Assembly: GCA_045649025.1 (NCBI GenBank)
Contig: JAZRPB010000004.1
Span: 43,358 to 107,357 of the forward strand
From: Ornithomonoglobus_A sp045649025
GTDB lineage: Bacteria; Bacillota; Clostridia; UBA1381
DNA length: 64,000 nucleotides
Reading direction: 5' to 3'
The translations under genes were made by a program, and so were the position numbers. This document shows positions 32,965 through 40,651 of this stretch, one piece after another; positions within the stretch are counted from its first letter, which is position 1, and every line of letters begins with the position of its first letter. Under the pieces are notes generated by a model that had not been told where the DNA came from, ran no database searches, and saw only the letters and a list, made by a program, of their open reading frames with translations.

Positions 32965-34515
32965 ATGGGAACAATTGATAAATTGAATGAACTTCAATAT
33001 CGCAGAAACGTTATCGAACAGGGTGGCGGTGAAGCAAAAATCAAAAAACAACATGATTCTAACAAGCTAACTGCACGTGAAAGAATTAATGCTCTTTTAG
33101 ATGAAGGAAGCTTTGTTGAAATTGATGCATTTGTTACACACAGATGCACAGAATTTGGAATGGATTGCGTTGAGGCCCCAGCAGAAGGTGTAATCACAGG
33201 TTATGGTACAGTTGATGGTAGACTTACATATGTCTACGCACAAGACTTTACTGTTATTGGTGGTTCTCTTGGCGAAATGCATGCAAAGAAGATATGTAAG
33301 GTTATGGATATGGCATCAAAAATGGGTGCGCCAATAATCGGTATGAATGATAGCGGTGGTGCCAGAATTCAAGAAGGAATAGATGCTCTTTCGGGCTTTG
33401 GTGAAATTTTCTATCGTAACACAAGAAATTCAGGCGTTATTCCGCAAATCAGCGTTATAATGGGTCCATGTGCAGGTGGTGCAGTTTATTCGCCTGCAAT
33501 AACAGACTTCATATTTATGGTAGATAAAACATCGCAGATGTTTATTACAGGGCCTCAGGTTATTAAGGCTGTAACAGGCGAGGATGTAACAGCTGATGAT
33601 TTAGGCGGAAGTAAAGTACATTCTCAAAAGAGCGGTGTTGCACATTTTAGTGCATCAAGTGATGAGGAATGTATTGCACAAATAAAAAGACTTTTGTCGT
33701 TTTTGCCTTCAAATAATCTTGAGTCACCTGTTGAGGTTGAGCCGACAGATGAAATAAACAGAATTTCACAGGAGCTTACATCAATCGTTCCTGATGATGC
33801 AAATAAAGCATATGATGTGAAAAATGTTATAACCCAAATTGTAGATAATGCTGACTTTATGGAGGTTCAGGCAGGCTTTGCACAAAATATGGTTGTAGGC
33901 TTTGCAAGAATGAACGGCAAAACTGTTGGTATTGTTGCAAATCAACCAAAGGTTATGGCAGGCGCATTAGATATAGATTCATCAGATAAAGCTGCAAGAT
34001 TTATTCGTTTTTGTGATAGCTTTAATATTCCTCTTGTTACACTTACAGATGTTCCAGGATATTTTCCGGGTGTTGAACAAGAGCAAGGCGGCATAATCAG
34101 ACACGGAGCAAAGCTTTTATATGCATATTGCGAAGCCACAGTTCCAAAAGTAAATGTTATATTAAGAAAAGCATATGGCGGTGCATATATTGCTATGAGC
34201 TCAAAGCACGTTGGTGCAGATATAGTTATAGCATGGCCAACTGCTGAAATTGCAGTTATGGGTCCTGACGGAGCTGCAAATATCATATTTAAAAATGATA
34301 TAAGAAACAGTGCAGACCCTGTTGCAACAAAAGCAGAAAAAATACAAGAATATAAAAATAAGTTTGCATCACCCTATGTTGCAGCTTCAAGAGGCTATAT
34401 AGATGATGTAATAGAACCTGATTCAACAAGACCGAGAATTATTGCTGCATTGGAAATGCTTGCAAGCAAGAGAGATTCAATCCCTGCTAAAAAGCATGGA
34501 AACTTCCCGGTTTAA
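32965..34515 (+). CDS. mmdA: acyl-CoA carboxyltransferase (methylmalonyl-CoA decarboxylase alpha / propionyl-CoA carboxylase beta type)
   Basis: 516 residues with two crotonase-fold halves of the carboxyl_trans family. It moves the carboxyl group between an acyl-CoA (methylmalonyl-CoA expected) and carrier biotin. GPCAGGAVYSPAITDF (N-half) and KAYGGAYIAMSSKHVGAD (C-half) form the oxyanion and CoA-binding loops. The ribosome site is GGAGG. It is the first gene of a five-component operon with a delta/gamma subunit, biotin carrier, Na+-pump beta subunit and a second carboxyltransferase. Substrate choice between propionyl- and malonyl-type CoAs is inferred from the operon. Confidence 0.92.
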   Translation: MGTIDKLNELQYRRNVIEQGGGEAKIKKQHDSNKLTARERINALLDEGSFVEIDAFVTHRCTEFGMDCVEAPAEGVITGYGTVDGRLTYVYAQDFTVIGGSLGEMHAKKICKVMDMASKMGAPIIGMNDSGGARIQEGIDALSGFGEIFYRNTRNSGVIPQISVIMGPCAGGAVYSPAITDFIFMVDKTSQMFITGPQVIKAVTGEDVTADDLGGSKVHSQKSGVAHFSASSDEECIAQIKRLLSFLPSNNLESPVEVEPTDEINRISQELTSIVPDDANKAYDVKNVITQIVDNADFMEVQAGFAQNMVVGFARMNGKTVGIVANQPKVMAGALDIDSSDKAARFIRFCDSFNIPLVTLTDVPGYFPGVEQEQGGIIRHGAKLLYAYCEATVPKVNVILRKAYGGAYIAMSSKHVGADIVIAWPTAEIAVMGPDGAANIIFKNDIRNSADPVATKAEKIQEYKNKFASPYVAASRGYIDDVIEPDSTRPRIIAALEMLASKRDSIPAKKHGNFPV

Positions 34516-34534
34516 TTTTGAGGAGGTAAAGTTT

Positions 34535-34906
34535 ATGGATAAAATAGAAATAAGTTCAGTATCTGAGGCTTTATCTGTTGGTGGATCAGTTGCTTTGCAG
34601 GGTATGTGTATAGTATTTTCTGTACTTGTATTGCTTATGATAATTCTTATGCTTATGAAGGTTGTATTCTACAGAGACCCGTCAAAGCAAAAGAAGGCAC
34701 AAAATGCAGTTGCAGCACCTACTGTTGCACCTGTTAAGGAAGAAGAAACCGACAACGACGAGCTTATTGCAGTTTTAACAGCGGCAGTAGCGGCAAGCCT
34801 TAATACGTCAACATATAATTTAAAGATAAAATCATATCGCAGAGTAGGAAACAAAGCTCCTGCATGGAATAGAGCGGGACTTGATGAAACTGTTAATCAC
34901 TATTAA
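34535..34906 (+). CDS. OadG/MmdD-family small membrane subunit of the decarboxylase Na+ pump
   Basis: 123 residues with a single membrane helix (about 24-46), then a Pro/Ala/Lys/Glu linker and a conserved C-terminal tail (DELIAVLTAAVAASL ... IKSYRRV...PAWNRAGL). This is the delta/gamma layout that holds the complex together. The start was set at the ATG preceded by GGAGG; a longer frame upstream overlaps mmdA. The beginning lies 19 bases after mmdA. Confidence 0.87.
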   Translation: MDKIEISSVSEALSVGGSVALQGMCIVFSVLVLLMIILMLMKVVFYRDPSKQKKAQNAVAAPTVAPVKEEETDNDELIAVLTAAVAASLNTSTYNLKIKSYRRVGNKAPAWNRAGLDETVNHY

Positions 34907-34924
34907 TGAAAGGAATTAATAATT

Positions 34925-35296
34925 ATGAGAAAGTTTAATATTACAGTAAATGGAAAAACATACGAGGTAGATGTAGAAGAGGTGGGTGCAGTTACAAGCG
35001 CTCCGGTTGTACAAGCTCCGGTGACAACACCAACAGCAGCACCGGTTGCAGCAGCTGCTCCAAAATCAGCACCGGTTGCAGGTGCAACACAAGTTACAGC
35101 TCCAATGCCCGGTAATATTGTAAGCGTAAAGGTAAACGTTGGCGATACAGTTAATGAGGGTGACCTTGTTGTAGTTTTAGAGGCTATGAAAATGGAAAAT
35201 GAAATCTTTGCATCACAAAGCGGTAAGGTTGTTGGTGTGAGCGTAAGCACAGGCGATAGCGTAAATTCAGGGGATGTATTAATATCTATCGGCTAA
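34925..35296 (+). CDS. biotin carboxyl carrier protein
   Basis: 123 residues. A short N-terminal beta region (MRKFNITVNGKTYEVDVEEV) is joined by an Ala/Pro/Thr/Val hinge (about 22-57) to a biotinyl domain with EAMKMEN, biotin on K89. The hinge lets the biotin arm shuttle between the carboxyltransferases and the membrane beta subunit. AAAGGAA precedes the ATG. It lies 18 bases after the small membrane subunit gene. Confidence 0.95.
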   Translation: MRKFNITVNGKTYEVDVEEVGAVTSAPVVQAPVTTPTAAPVAAAAPKSAPVAGATQVTAPMPGNIVSVKVNVGDTVNEGDLVVVLEAMKMENEIFASQSGKVVGVSVSTGDSVNSGDVLISIG

Positions 35297-35345
35297 TCCG
35301 TTATTAAAATTGAATTAAAATTTAGAAGAAAGTGGTGACAGAAAA

Positions 35346-35981
35346 ATGATGGAAAGTCTTGCTAACTTTATAAGCAGTACCGGATTTGCGGTCTTGCTTG
35401 AACAAGCGCCAATAGATATAATAAAAACTGTCGTTATGATTGTAATTGCTTGTGTATTAATATATTTAGCAATAGTAAAGCAGTATGAACCCCTGCTTTT
35501 GCTTCCAATAGCATTCGGTATGCTTGTTACAAATCTGCCAATGATGCCTGAACAGCTTGTTATGCATGCAGACAGATTTGTTGACCCTAACGTTCCAAAC
35601 TCGTTTGTGGATCAGGACAAGCATATTATGATTCAGGAGGTTGTATCATCGGGCGGTTTATTGGACTTGTTGTATTTAGGTGTTAAATTGGGTATATATC
35701 CACCGTTGATATTTTTAGGCATAGGTGCAATGACCGACTTTGCTCCGCTTATTGCAAATCCAAAAAGTATTCTTTTGGGTGCAGCAGCGCAGCTTGGTGT
35801 ATTTGCAGCATTCTTTATGGCTCTTATGCTATCAGCAACCATTCCGGGTATAAACTTCAATACCCTTGATGCCTCATCAATCGGTATTATAGGCGGTGCA
35901 GACGGACCTACCGCAATATTTGTAACAAAAACCCTTGCTCCGCATCTTTTGCCTGCAATTGCAGTTGCAGCATATTCATAG
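35346..35981 (+). CDS. decarboxylase Na+-pump beta subunit, N-terminal half (ends at an in-frame TAG)
   Basis: 211 residues matching the first half of OadB/MmdB: several membrane helices, LFLGIGAMTDFAPLIANP, then IIGGADGPTAIF with the Na+-site Asp186 (Asp203 in Klebsiella OadB). The chain ends AIAVAAYS and a TAG occupies the codon that in relatives encodes the second Tyr of YSYM. The next codon in the same frame is ATG of the C-terminal half. Summed length (211 + 1 + 202) is that of one intact beta subunit. It is either a recent nonsense mutation, a sequencing error, read-through, or a naturally split pump. Confidence 0.9.
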   Translation: MMESLANFISSTGFAVLLEQAPIDIIKTVVMIVIACVLIYLAIVKQYEPLLLLPIAFGMLVTNLPMMPEQLVMHADRFVDPNVPNSFVDQDKHIMIQEVVSSGGLLDLLYLGVKLGIYPPLIFLGIGAMTDFAPLIANPKSILLGAAAQLGVFAAFFMALMLSATIPGINFNTLDASSIGIIGGADGPTAIFVTKTLAPHLLPAIAVAAYS

Positions 35982-36590
35982 ATGGCACTTATACCGGTTA
36001 TTCAACCGCCATTTATGAAGCTATTAACAACAAAGAAAACAAGAGCAATAAAAATGGAACAGTTAAGAGAAGTTTCAAAAACAGAAAAAATAGTATTCCC
36101 GATAGTTGTAACAATAGTTGTTGCACTTATTGTTCCCGATGCATTATCACTTGTGGGAATGTTGATGCTTGGTAACCTGTTTAAAGAATCGGGAGTTGTA
36201 GAAAGACTCTCAAAAACTGTTCAGAACGAGCTAATTAATATAATAACAATATTCCTTGGCTTTACAGTAGGTGCTACTGCAACTGCCCAAAACTTCTTGA
36301 GTGCACAAACAATAGGTATAGTAGTTCTTGGGTTGCTTGCATTCATATTCTCTACAATCGGAGGACTTATATTTGGTAACATTATGTGCTTCTTTACAAA
36401 GGGTAAGGTTAATCCTCTTATAGGAAGTGCAGGAGTAAGTGCAGTACCAATGGCGGCAAGAGTGTCGCAAATTGTTGGACAAAAAGAAAATCCGTCAAAC
36501 TTCTTACTTATGCACGCTATGGGACCAAACGTTGCAGGAGTTATAGGAAGTGCGGTTGCAGCAGGAGTATTTTTAGCAATGTATGCGTAA
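35982..36590 (+). CDS. decarboxylase Na+-pump beta subunit, C-terminal half
   Basis: 202 residues in the same frame as the preceding half, beginning with ATG that directly abuts its TAG. MALIPVIQPPFMKLLTTKK, GNLFKESGVVERLS, IGSAGVSAVPMAARVS and HAMGPNVAGVIGSA are the conserved second half of OadB, including the helix VIII Asn and Ser implicated in Na+ transport. No separate Shine-Dalgarno sequence stands before the ATG, so expression would rely on termination-reinitiation at TAGATG or on read-through. No frameshift or other lesion is seen. Confidence 0.88.
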   Translation: MALIPVIQPPFMKLLTTKKTRAIKMEQLREVSKTEKIVFPIVVTIVVALIVPDALSLVGMLMLGNLFKESGVVERLSKTVQNELINIITIFLGFTVGATATAQNFLSAQTIGIVVLGLLAFIFSTIGGLIFGNIMCFFTKGKVNPLIGSAGVSAVPMAARVSQIVGQKENPSNFLLMHAMGPNVAGVIGSAVAAGVFLAMYA

Positions 36591-36614
36591 TTAATAAATA
36601 TGGAGGTAAAGGAA

Positions 36615-38039
36615 ATGTCAATAGAAGTTAAACCGGTAAAAATTACCGAAACTATACTGCGTGATGCACATCAATCACTAATTGCAACACGTATGACAAC
36701 AGAAAAAATCCTTCCGATAGTTGAAAAATTAGACGAGGTTGGATATCATTCCCTTGAAGCATGGGGTGGAGCAACATTTGATTCATGTCTTAGATTTTTG
36801 AATGAAGATCCATGGGAAAGATTAAGAAAAATAAAAGACAGAGCAAAGAAAACTCCTTTGCAAATGCTTTTCAGAGGTCAAAATATTTTAGGATACCGTC
36901 ACTATGCAGATGATGTTGTTGAATACTTTGTTCAAAAGTCGATTGCAAACGGTATTGATATATTAAGAATATTTGATGCTCTAAATGATGTAAGAAATCT
37001 TGAATGTGCTATTAAGGCTTGTCAAAAGGAAAAGGGACACGTTCAGGCAACTGTATGTTACACAATAAGCCCTGTACACGATATAGATAGCTTTGTTAAG
37101 ATGGCAAAACAGCTTGAAGAAATGGGTGCAAACTCAATTTGTATAAAGGATATGGCAGGTTTGTTACTTCCATATACTGCATATGACCTTGTTAAAGCTA
37201 TGAAGGAAACAGTTAAAATCCCTATTCAGCTACACACTCACTATACATCAGGTACAGCATCAATGACATATATGAAGGCTATTGAAGCTGGTGTAGACGT
37301 TGTTGACTGTGCTATGTCACCTTTGGCATTAGGTACATCTCAACCGCCAACAGAGCCGTTGGTAGCATCACTTCAAGGCACACCGTACGATACAGGCTAT
37401 GACCTTGATAAGTTGGTTGAAATCAGCGAATACTTTAAGCCAATGCGTGAGGAATACCTTGCAAGCGGACTACTTAATCCAAAGGTAATGGGCGTTGATG
37501 TTAATACACTTAAATATCAGGTTCCGGGCGGTATGCTTTCAAACCTTGTTTCTCAATTAAAGCAACAGGGAAGAGAAGATGCATACGACGAAGTGCTAAA
37601 GGAAGTTCCGAGAGTAAGAAAGGATATGGGTTATCCGCCGCTTGTTACGCCATCATCACAAATTGTTGGTACACAAGCTGTTTTAAACGTTCTTATGGGC
37701 GAAAGATATAAAATGTGCTCAAAAGAAACAAAGGGTATTGTTAAGGGCGAATATGGTAAGTGTCCTGTTGAGATTGATCCGGAGTTAGTAAAGAAAATTA
37801 TAGGCGACGAGGAAAGAATTACTTGCCGTCCTGCAGATTTAATTGAAAACGAAATGGATAAAATTCGCAAGGAGCTTAATGAAAAATGCGGCGAAAAGAT
37901 TGTTCAGGAAGAAGATTATCTTTCATATGCATTATTTGGTCAGGTTGCTCTTAAGTATTTTGATTACAGATATGCTAATCAGGCAAAGGTTGATTCAGAT
38001 CTGCTTGATGAAGAAAATAGCGTATATCCAATTGCATAA
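36615..38039 (+). CDS. oadA: oxaloacetate decarboxylase/transcarboxylase 5S-type carboxyltransferase (alpha subunit without biotin domain)
   Basis: 474 residues. A TIM-barrel of the HMG-CoA lyase-like type opens with TETILRDAHQSLIATRM and has the metal-binding QLHTHYTSG and the carbamylated-Lys region SICIKDMAG. The C-terminal PYC/OADA conserved domain follows. The biotinyl domain found in long OadA proteins is absent; the separate carrier in this operon supplies it. ATG 36615 was chosen because GGAGG lies between it and an in-frame ATG at 36600. It decarboxylates oxaloacetate or carboxylates pyruvate using carrier biotin. Confidence 0.92.
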   Translation: MSIEVKPVKITETILRDAHQSLIATRMTTEKILPIVEKLDEVGYHSLEAWGGATFDSCLRFLNEDPWERLRKIKDRAKKTPLQMLFRGQNILGYRHYADDVVEYFVQKSIANGIDILRIFDALNDVRNLECAIKACQKEKGHVQATVCYTISPVHDIDSFVKMAKQLEEMGANSICIKDMAGLLLPYTAYDLVKAMKETVKIPIQLHTHYTSGTASMTYMKAIEAGVDVVDCAMSPLALGTSQPPTEPLVASLQGTPYDTGYDLDKLVEISEYFKPMREEYLASGLLNPKVMGVDVNTLKYQVPGGMLSNLVSQLKQQGREDAYDEVLKEVPRVRKDMGYPPLVTPSSQIVGTQAVLNVLMGERYKMCSKETKGIVKGEYGKCPVEIDPELVKKIIGDEERITCRPADLIENEMDKIRKELNEKCGEKIVQEEDYLSYALFGQVALKYFDYRYANQAKVDSDLLDEENSVYPIA

Positions 38040-38050
38040 ATATTAATACA

Positions 38051-38083
38051 AAAATAACGGGGAACATTCCTCGTTATTTTTTT
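38051..38083 (+). terminator. decarboxylase operon terminator
   Basis: AAAATAACGGGGAA pairs with TTCCTCGTTATTTT (one G-U) around a CA loop, followed by Ts. Confidence 0.82.
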
Positions 38084-38113
38084 AAATTTTTTTCATAAAT
38101 ATTATTATTTCTC

Positions 38114-38142
38114 TTGACAAATCATAAAATTGATGGTAAAAT
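38114..38142 (+). promoter_or_regulatory. tRNA-Leu promoter
   Basis: TTGACA, 17 bases, TAAAAT. Confidence 0.8.
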
Positions 38143-38161
38143 ATTAAATGTTGAAAAAAAT

Positions 38162-38247
38162 GCCGTTGTGGCGGAACAGGCAGACGCCCGGGACTTAAAA
38201 TCCCGTGGGAATAATATCCCGTGCCGGTTCGACCCCGGCCAACGGCA
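38162..38247 (+). tRNA. tRNA-Leu (TAA)
   Basis: Acceptor GCCGTTG/CAACGGC, anticodon stem CGGGA/TCCCG with loop CTTAAAA (anticodon TAA, 38196-38198), a long class II variable arm (TGGGAATAATATCCCG) and T-loop TTCGACC. CCA is not encoded. Confidence 0.95.
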
Positions 38248-38248
38248 T

Positions 38249-38277
38249 AAAACCTCGTACTTTGTACGGGGTTTTTT
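38249..38277 (+). terminator. tRNA-Leu terminator
   Basis: AAAACCTCGTAC, TTT loop, GTACGGGGTTTT, then Ts. Confidence 0.85.
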
Positions 38278-38358
38278 ATTGTTTAAATTCCTTTTGACTT
38301 TGGCACTCTTTTTATGTAATATTACAATTTATTTACAAACTATACTATTACTTGCTAT

Positions 38359-38386
38359 TTGACAAAAATTAGATTATAATTATAGT
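38359..38386 (+). promoter_or_regulatory. surface polysaccharide operon promoter
   Basis: TTGACA, 16 bases, TATAGT, 39 bases before the first start codon. Confidence 0.6.
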
Positions 38387-38425
38387 AAGTATATGTATAT
38401 ATAAACGAGAAAAGGAGCAGTTGCT

Positions 38426-40651
38426 TTGAAGAAAAATATAAATATTTTATTAGCACTTATGCAGCTTGTTATAGGCGGTGCCGAAACACACGTTGTAGAA
38501 TTGGCAAAGGAATTAAAACGACGTGGGTATAATGTTATTGTTGCATCGAATGGCGGGGTGTATGTAAAGGAATTAGAGGAGTCGGGAATTAAACACTATA
38601 ATGTGCCTTTACACAATAAAATGCCTCAAAATCTATTTATAGCTAAAAGAAGATTAAAGAAAATAATTGAGGACGAGCATATAGATTTAGTACATTCACA
38701 TGCAAGAATACCATCATTTGTATTAAACAAGCTTTATAAAAAAATGAAGTTCCCGTTTGTTACAACGGCGCATTGGGTTTTTAACACTAAATATGGTTTA
38801 AAGTACATTACGCCATGGGGTGAAAAGGTGGTTGCAGTTTCCGAGGATATAAAAAAATATCTTATGGATAACTATAAAATCCCCAAAAACGATATTCAGG
38901 TAACTATTAATGGAATAGACACAGATAGATTCTCGCCTTCAACTGATGTATCTGATATACGCAAGGAATTTAATATTTCAGAAAATGAAAATGTTATTGT
39001 TTATGTAAGCCGTCTTGATGAGTCGAGAAGTCTTGTTGCAAAGCAGCTTATTTCGATTATACCTCAATTATGCAAAAGCATTGATAAGCTTAAAGTTGTT
39101 ATAGTAGGCGGTGGTGACGATTTTAACAATATAAAGCAAATGGCTAAAAAAATAAACAGCAAAGTCGGTTATGAGTGCATAATACTAACAGGTCCGCGTA
39201 CAGATATAAATAAATTCTGTGCCTTGGGTGATTTATTTGTTGGTGTGAGCCGTGCCGCATTAGAGGCAATGGCAGCACAAAGACCTGTTGTTATTGCAGG
39301 TAACGAGGGCTATATCGGATTATTCGATAAAAACTGTTTGGATATAGGTATAAACACTAATTTCTGTTGCAGAGGCTGCATTGAATCAACGGAAGAGTTA
39401 TTATTAAACGATATTCTAAAATACTTCGCCCTTGATGAAGAAAAAAAGGAAAAGCTTGGCAAATATGGCAGAGAACTAATTAAAACATATTATTCCGTAA
39501 GTGCAATGGCGCAGGATACTATAAAGGTTTATGATTGGGCACTTTCTAAAAAAAGCGAAATTCTTATTTCGGGATATTATGGTTTTAAAAACAACGGCGA
39601 TGACGCACTGCTAAAAGCAATCATAAATGATATAAATAAATATAAGGAAAGTCCAAATATAGTTGTTTTAAGTGCAGACCCAAAGGAAACCTTCGAGCAT
39701 TATCGTGTGAAAGCGATTAGCCGTGTGAACATTTTTTCTATCATAAAGCATATAAAAAAAGCCGACCTTTTAATATCGGGTGGCGGTACGCTTATTCAGG
39801 ATAAGACAAGCTCTAAATCGTTATGGTATTATTTAATGGTTATAAAAGCTGCCCTTGCAAATAATGTAAAGGTTATGCTTTATTCAAATGGTATTGGGCC
39901 GCTTGAAAAAGAAGCAAACAAACGAAAAGCAAATAAGGTATTAAATAAAGTTAATATAATTACACTTCGCGATGAAATGTCTAAAGTTGAGCTTGATAAT
40001 ATAGGTGTAAATAAACCGCCTGTTGTTGTTACTGCTGACCCTGCCTTTAATCTTGAATGTACAAGCAAGAAAACAGGTGAGGATATATTAAGAAAATTTG
40101 GAATACCTGAAAATAAAAAGCTTTTGGGTATATCAGTTCGCAAGCTCGGTATGACCGACGAAACAGAAAAAATAGTTGCAAGGGTTATAGATGATGTAGT
40201 AAAAAAATACAATTTATATCCTGTATTTATTCCAATGCAAGAAACAAAGGATGTGTCTGTTTCAAAAAATATTATTAACACAATGAAAGAAAAGGCAACC
40301 TTGATAAGCGGTATATCAAGTGTTGATGATATGATAAGTATTGTTGCAAATATGCATATGTGTATAGGTATGAGATTGCACCTTTTAACATATGCGGCAA
40401 TAAATTCAATTCCATTAATAGGAATTGTGTGCGACCCTAAAATAAGCGGATTTATGGATTTGATTAATCAAAAAAGATATTGTTCTTTGAGTGACTTGAA
40501 TAAGCTTGAAGAATATGTAGCTGATTGTGTATCAAACTATGATGAAATTAAACATAATTTAGATATTGAATATGCTAAATTTAAAGAAAAAGCGTCGCTA
40601 AACGGAAAAATAGCGATTGAATTGTATGAAAAAGGAAGTGTTGATATTTGA
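38426..40651 (+). CDS. fusion of family 4 glycosyltransferase and CsaB-type polysaccharide pyruvyl transferase
   Basis: 741 residues. Residues 1-375 form a GT-B family 4 glycosyltransferase (IGGAETHVVELAKEL, HSHARIP, VYVSRLDESR, GVSRAALEAMAAQRP). From about 378 the chain becomes a CsaB-like pyruvyl transferase (ISGYYGFKNNGDDALL, ISGGGTLIQD, YSNGIGPL, GMRLHLLTYAA). CsaB adds ketal pyruvate to wall polymer, the ligand of SLH domains. CsaB is usually a separate protein of about 370 residues. The TTG start is set by AAAGGAG. It heads an operon and its end overlaps murJ by four bases. Confidence 0.88.
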   Translation: MKKNINILLALMQLVIGGAETHVVELAKELKRRGYNVIVASNGGVYVKELEESGIKHYNVPLHNKMPQNLFIAKRRLKKIIEDEHIDLVHSHARIPSFVLNKLYKKMKFPFVTTAHWVFNTKYGLKYITPWGEKVVAVSEDIKKYLMDNYKIPKNDIQVTINGIDTDRFSPSTDVSDIRKEFNISENENVIVYVSRLDESRSLVAKQLISIIPQLCKSIDKLKVVIVGGGDDFNNIKQMAKKINSKVGYECIILTGPRTDINKFCALGDLFVGVSRAALEAMAAQRPVVIAGNEGYIGLFDKNCLDIGINTNFCCRGCIESTEELLLNDILKYFALDEEKKEKLGKYGRELIKTYYSVSAMAQDTIKVYDWALSKKSEILISGYYGFKNNGDDALLKAIINDINKYKESPNIVVLSADPKETFEHYRVKAISRVNIFSIIKHIKKADLLISGGGTLIQDKTSSKSLWYYLMVIKAALANNVKVMLYSNGIGPLEKEANKRKANKVLNKVNIITLRDEMSKVELDNIGVNKPPVVVTADPAFNLECTSKKTGEDILRKFGIPENKKLLGISVRKLGMTDETEKIVARVIDDVVKKYNLYPVFIPMQETKDVSVSKNIINTMKEKATLISGISSVDDMISIVANMHMCIGMRLHLLTYAAINSIPLIGIVCDPKISGFMDLINQKRYCSLSDLNKLEEYVADCVSNYDEIKHNLDIEYAKFKEKASLNGKIAIELYEKGSVDI

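Noticed and set aside
35979..35981. TAG read as pyrrolysine
   Set aside because: Pyrrolysine genes are not in view, the family has Tyr here, and TAG ends several ordinary genes in the window.
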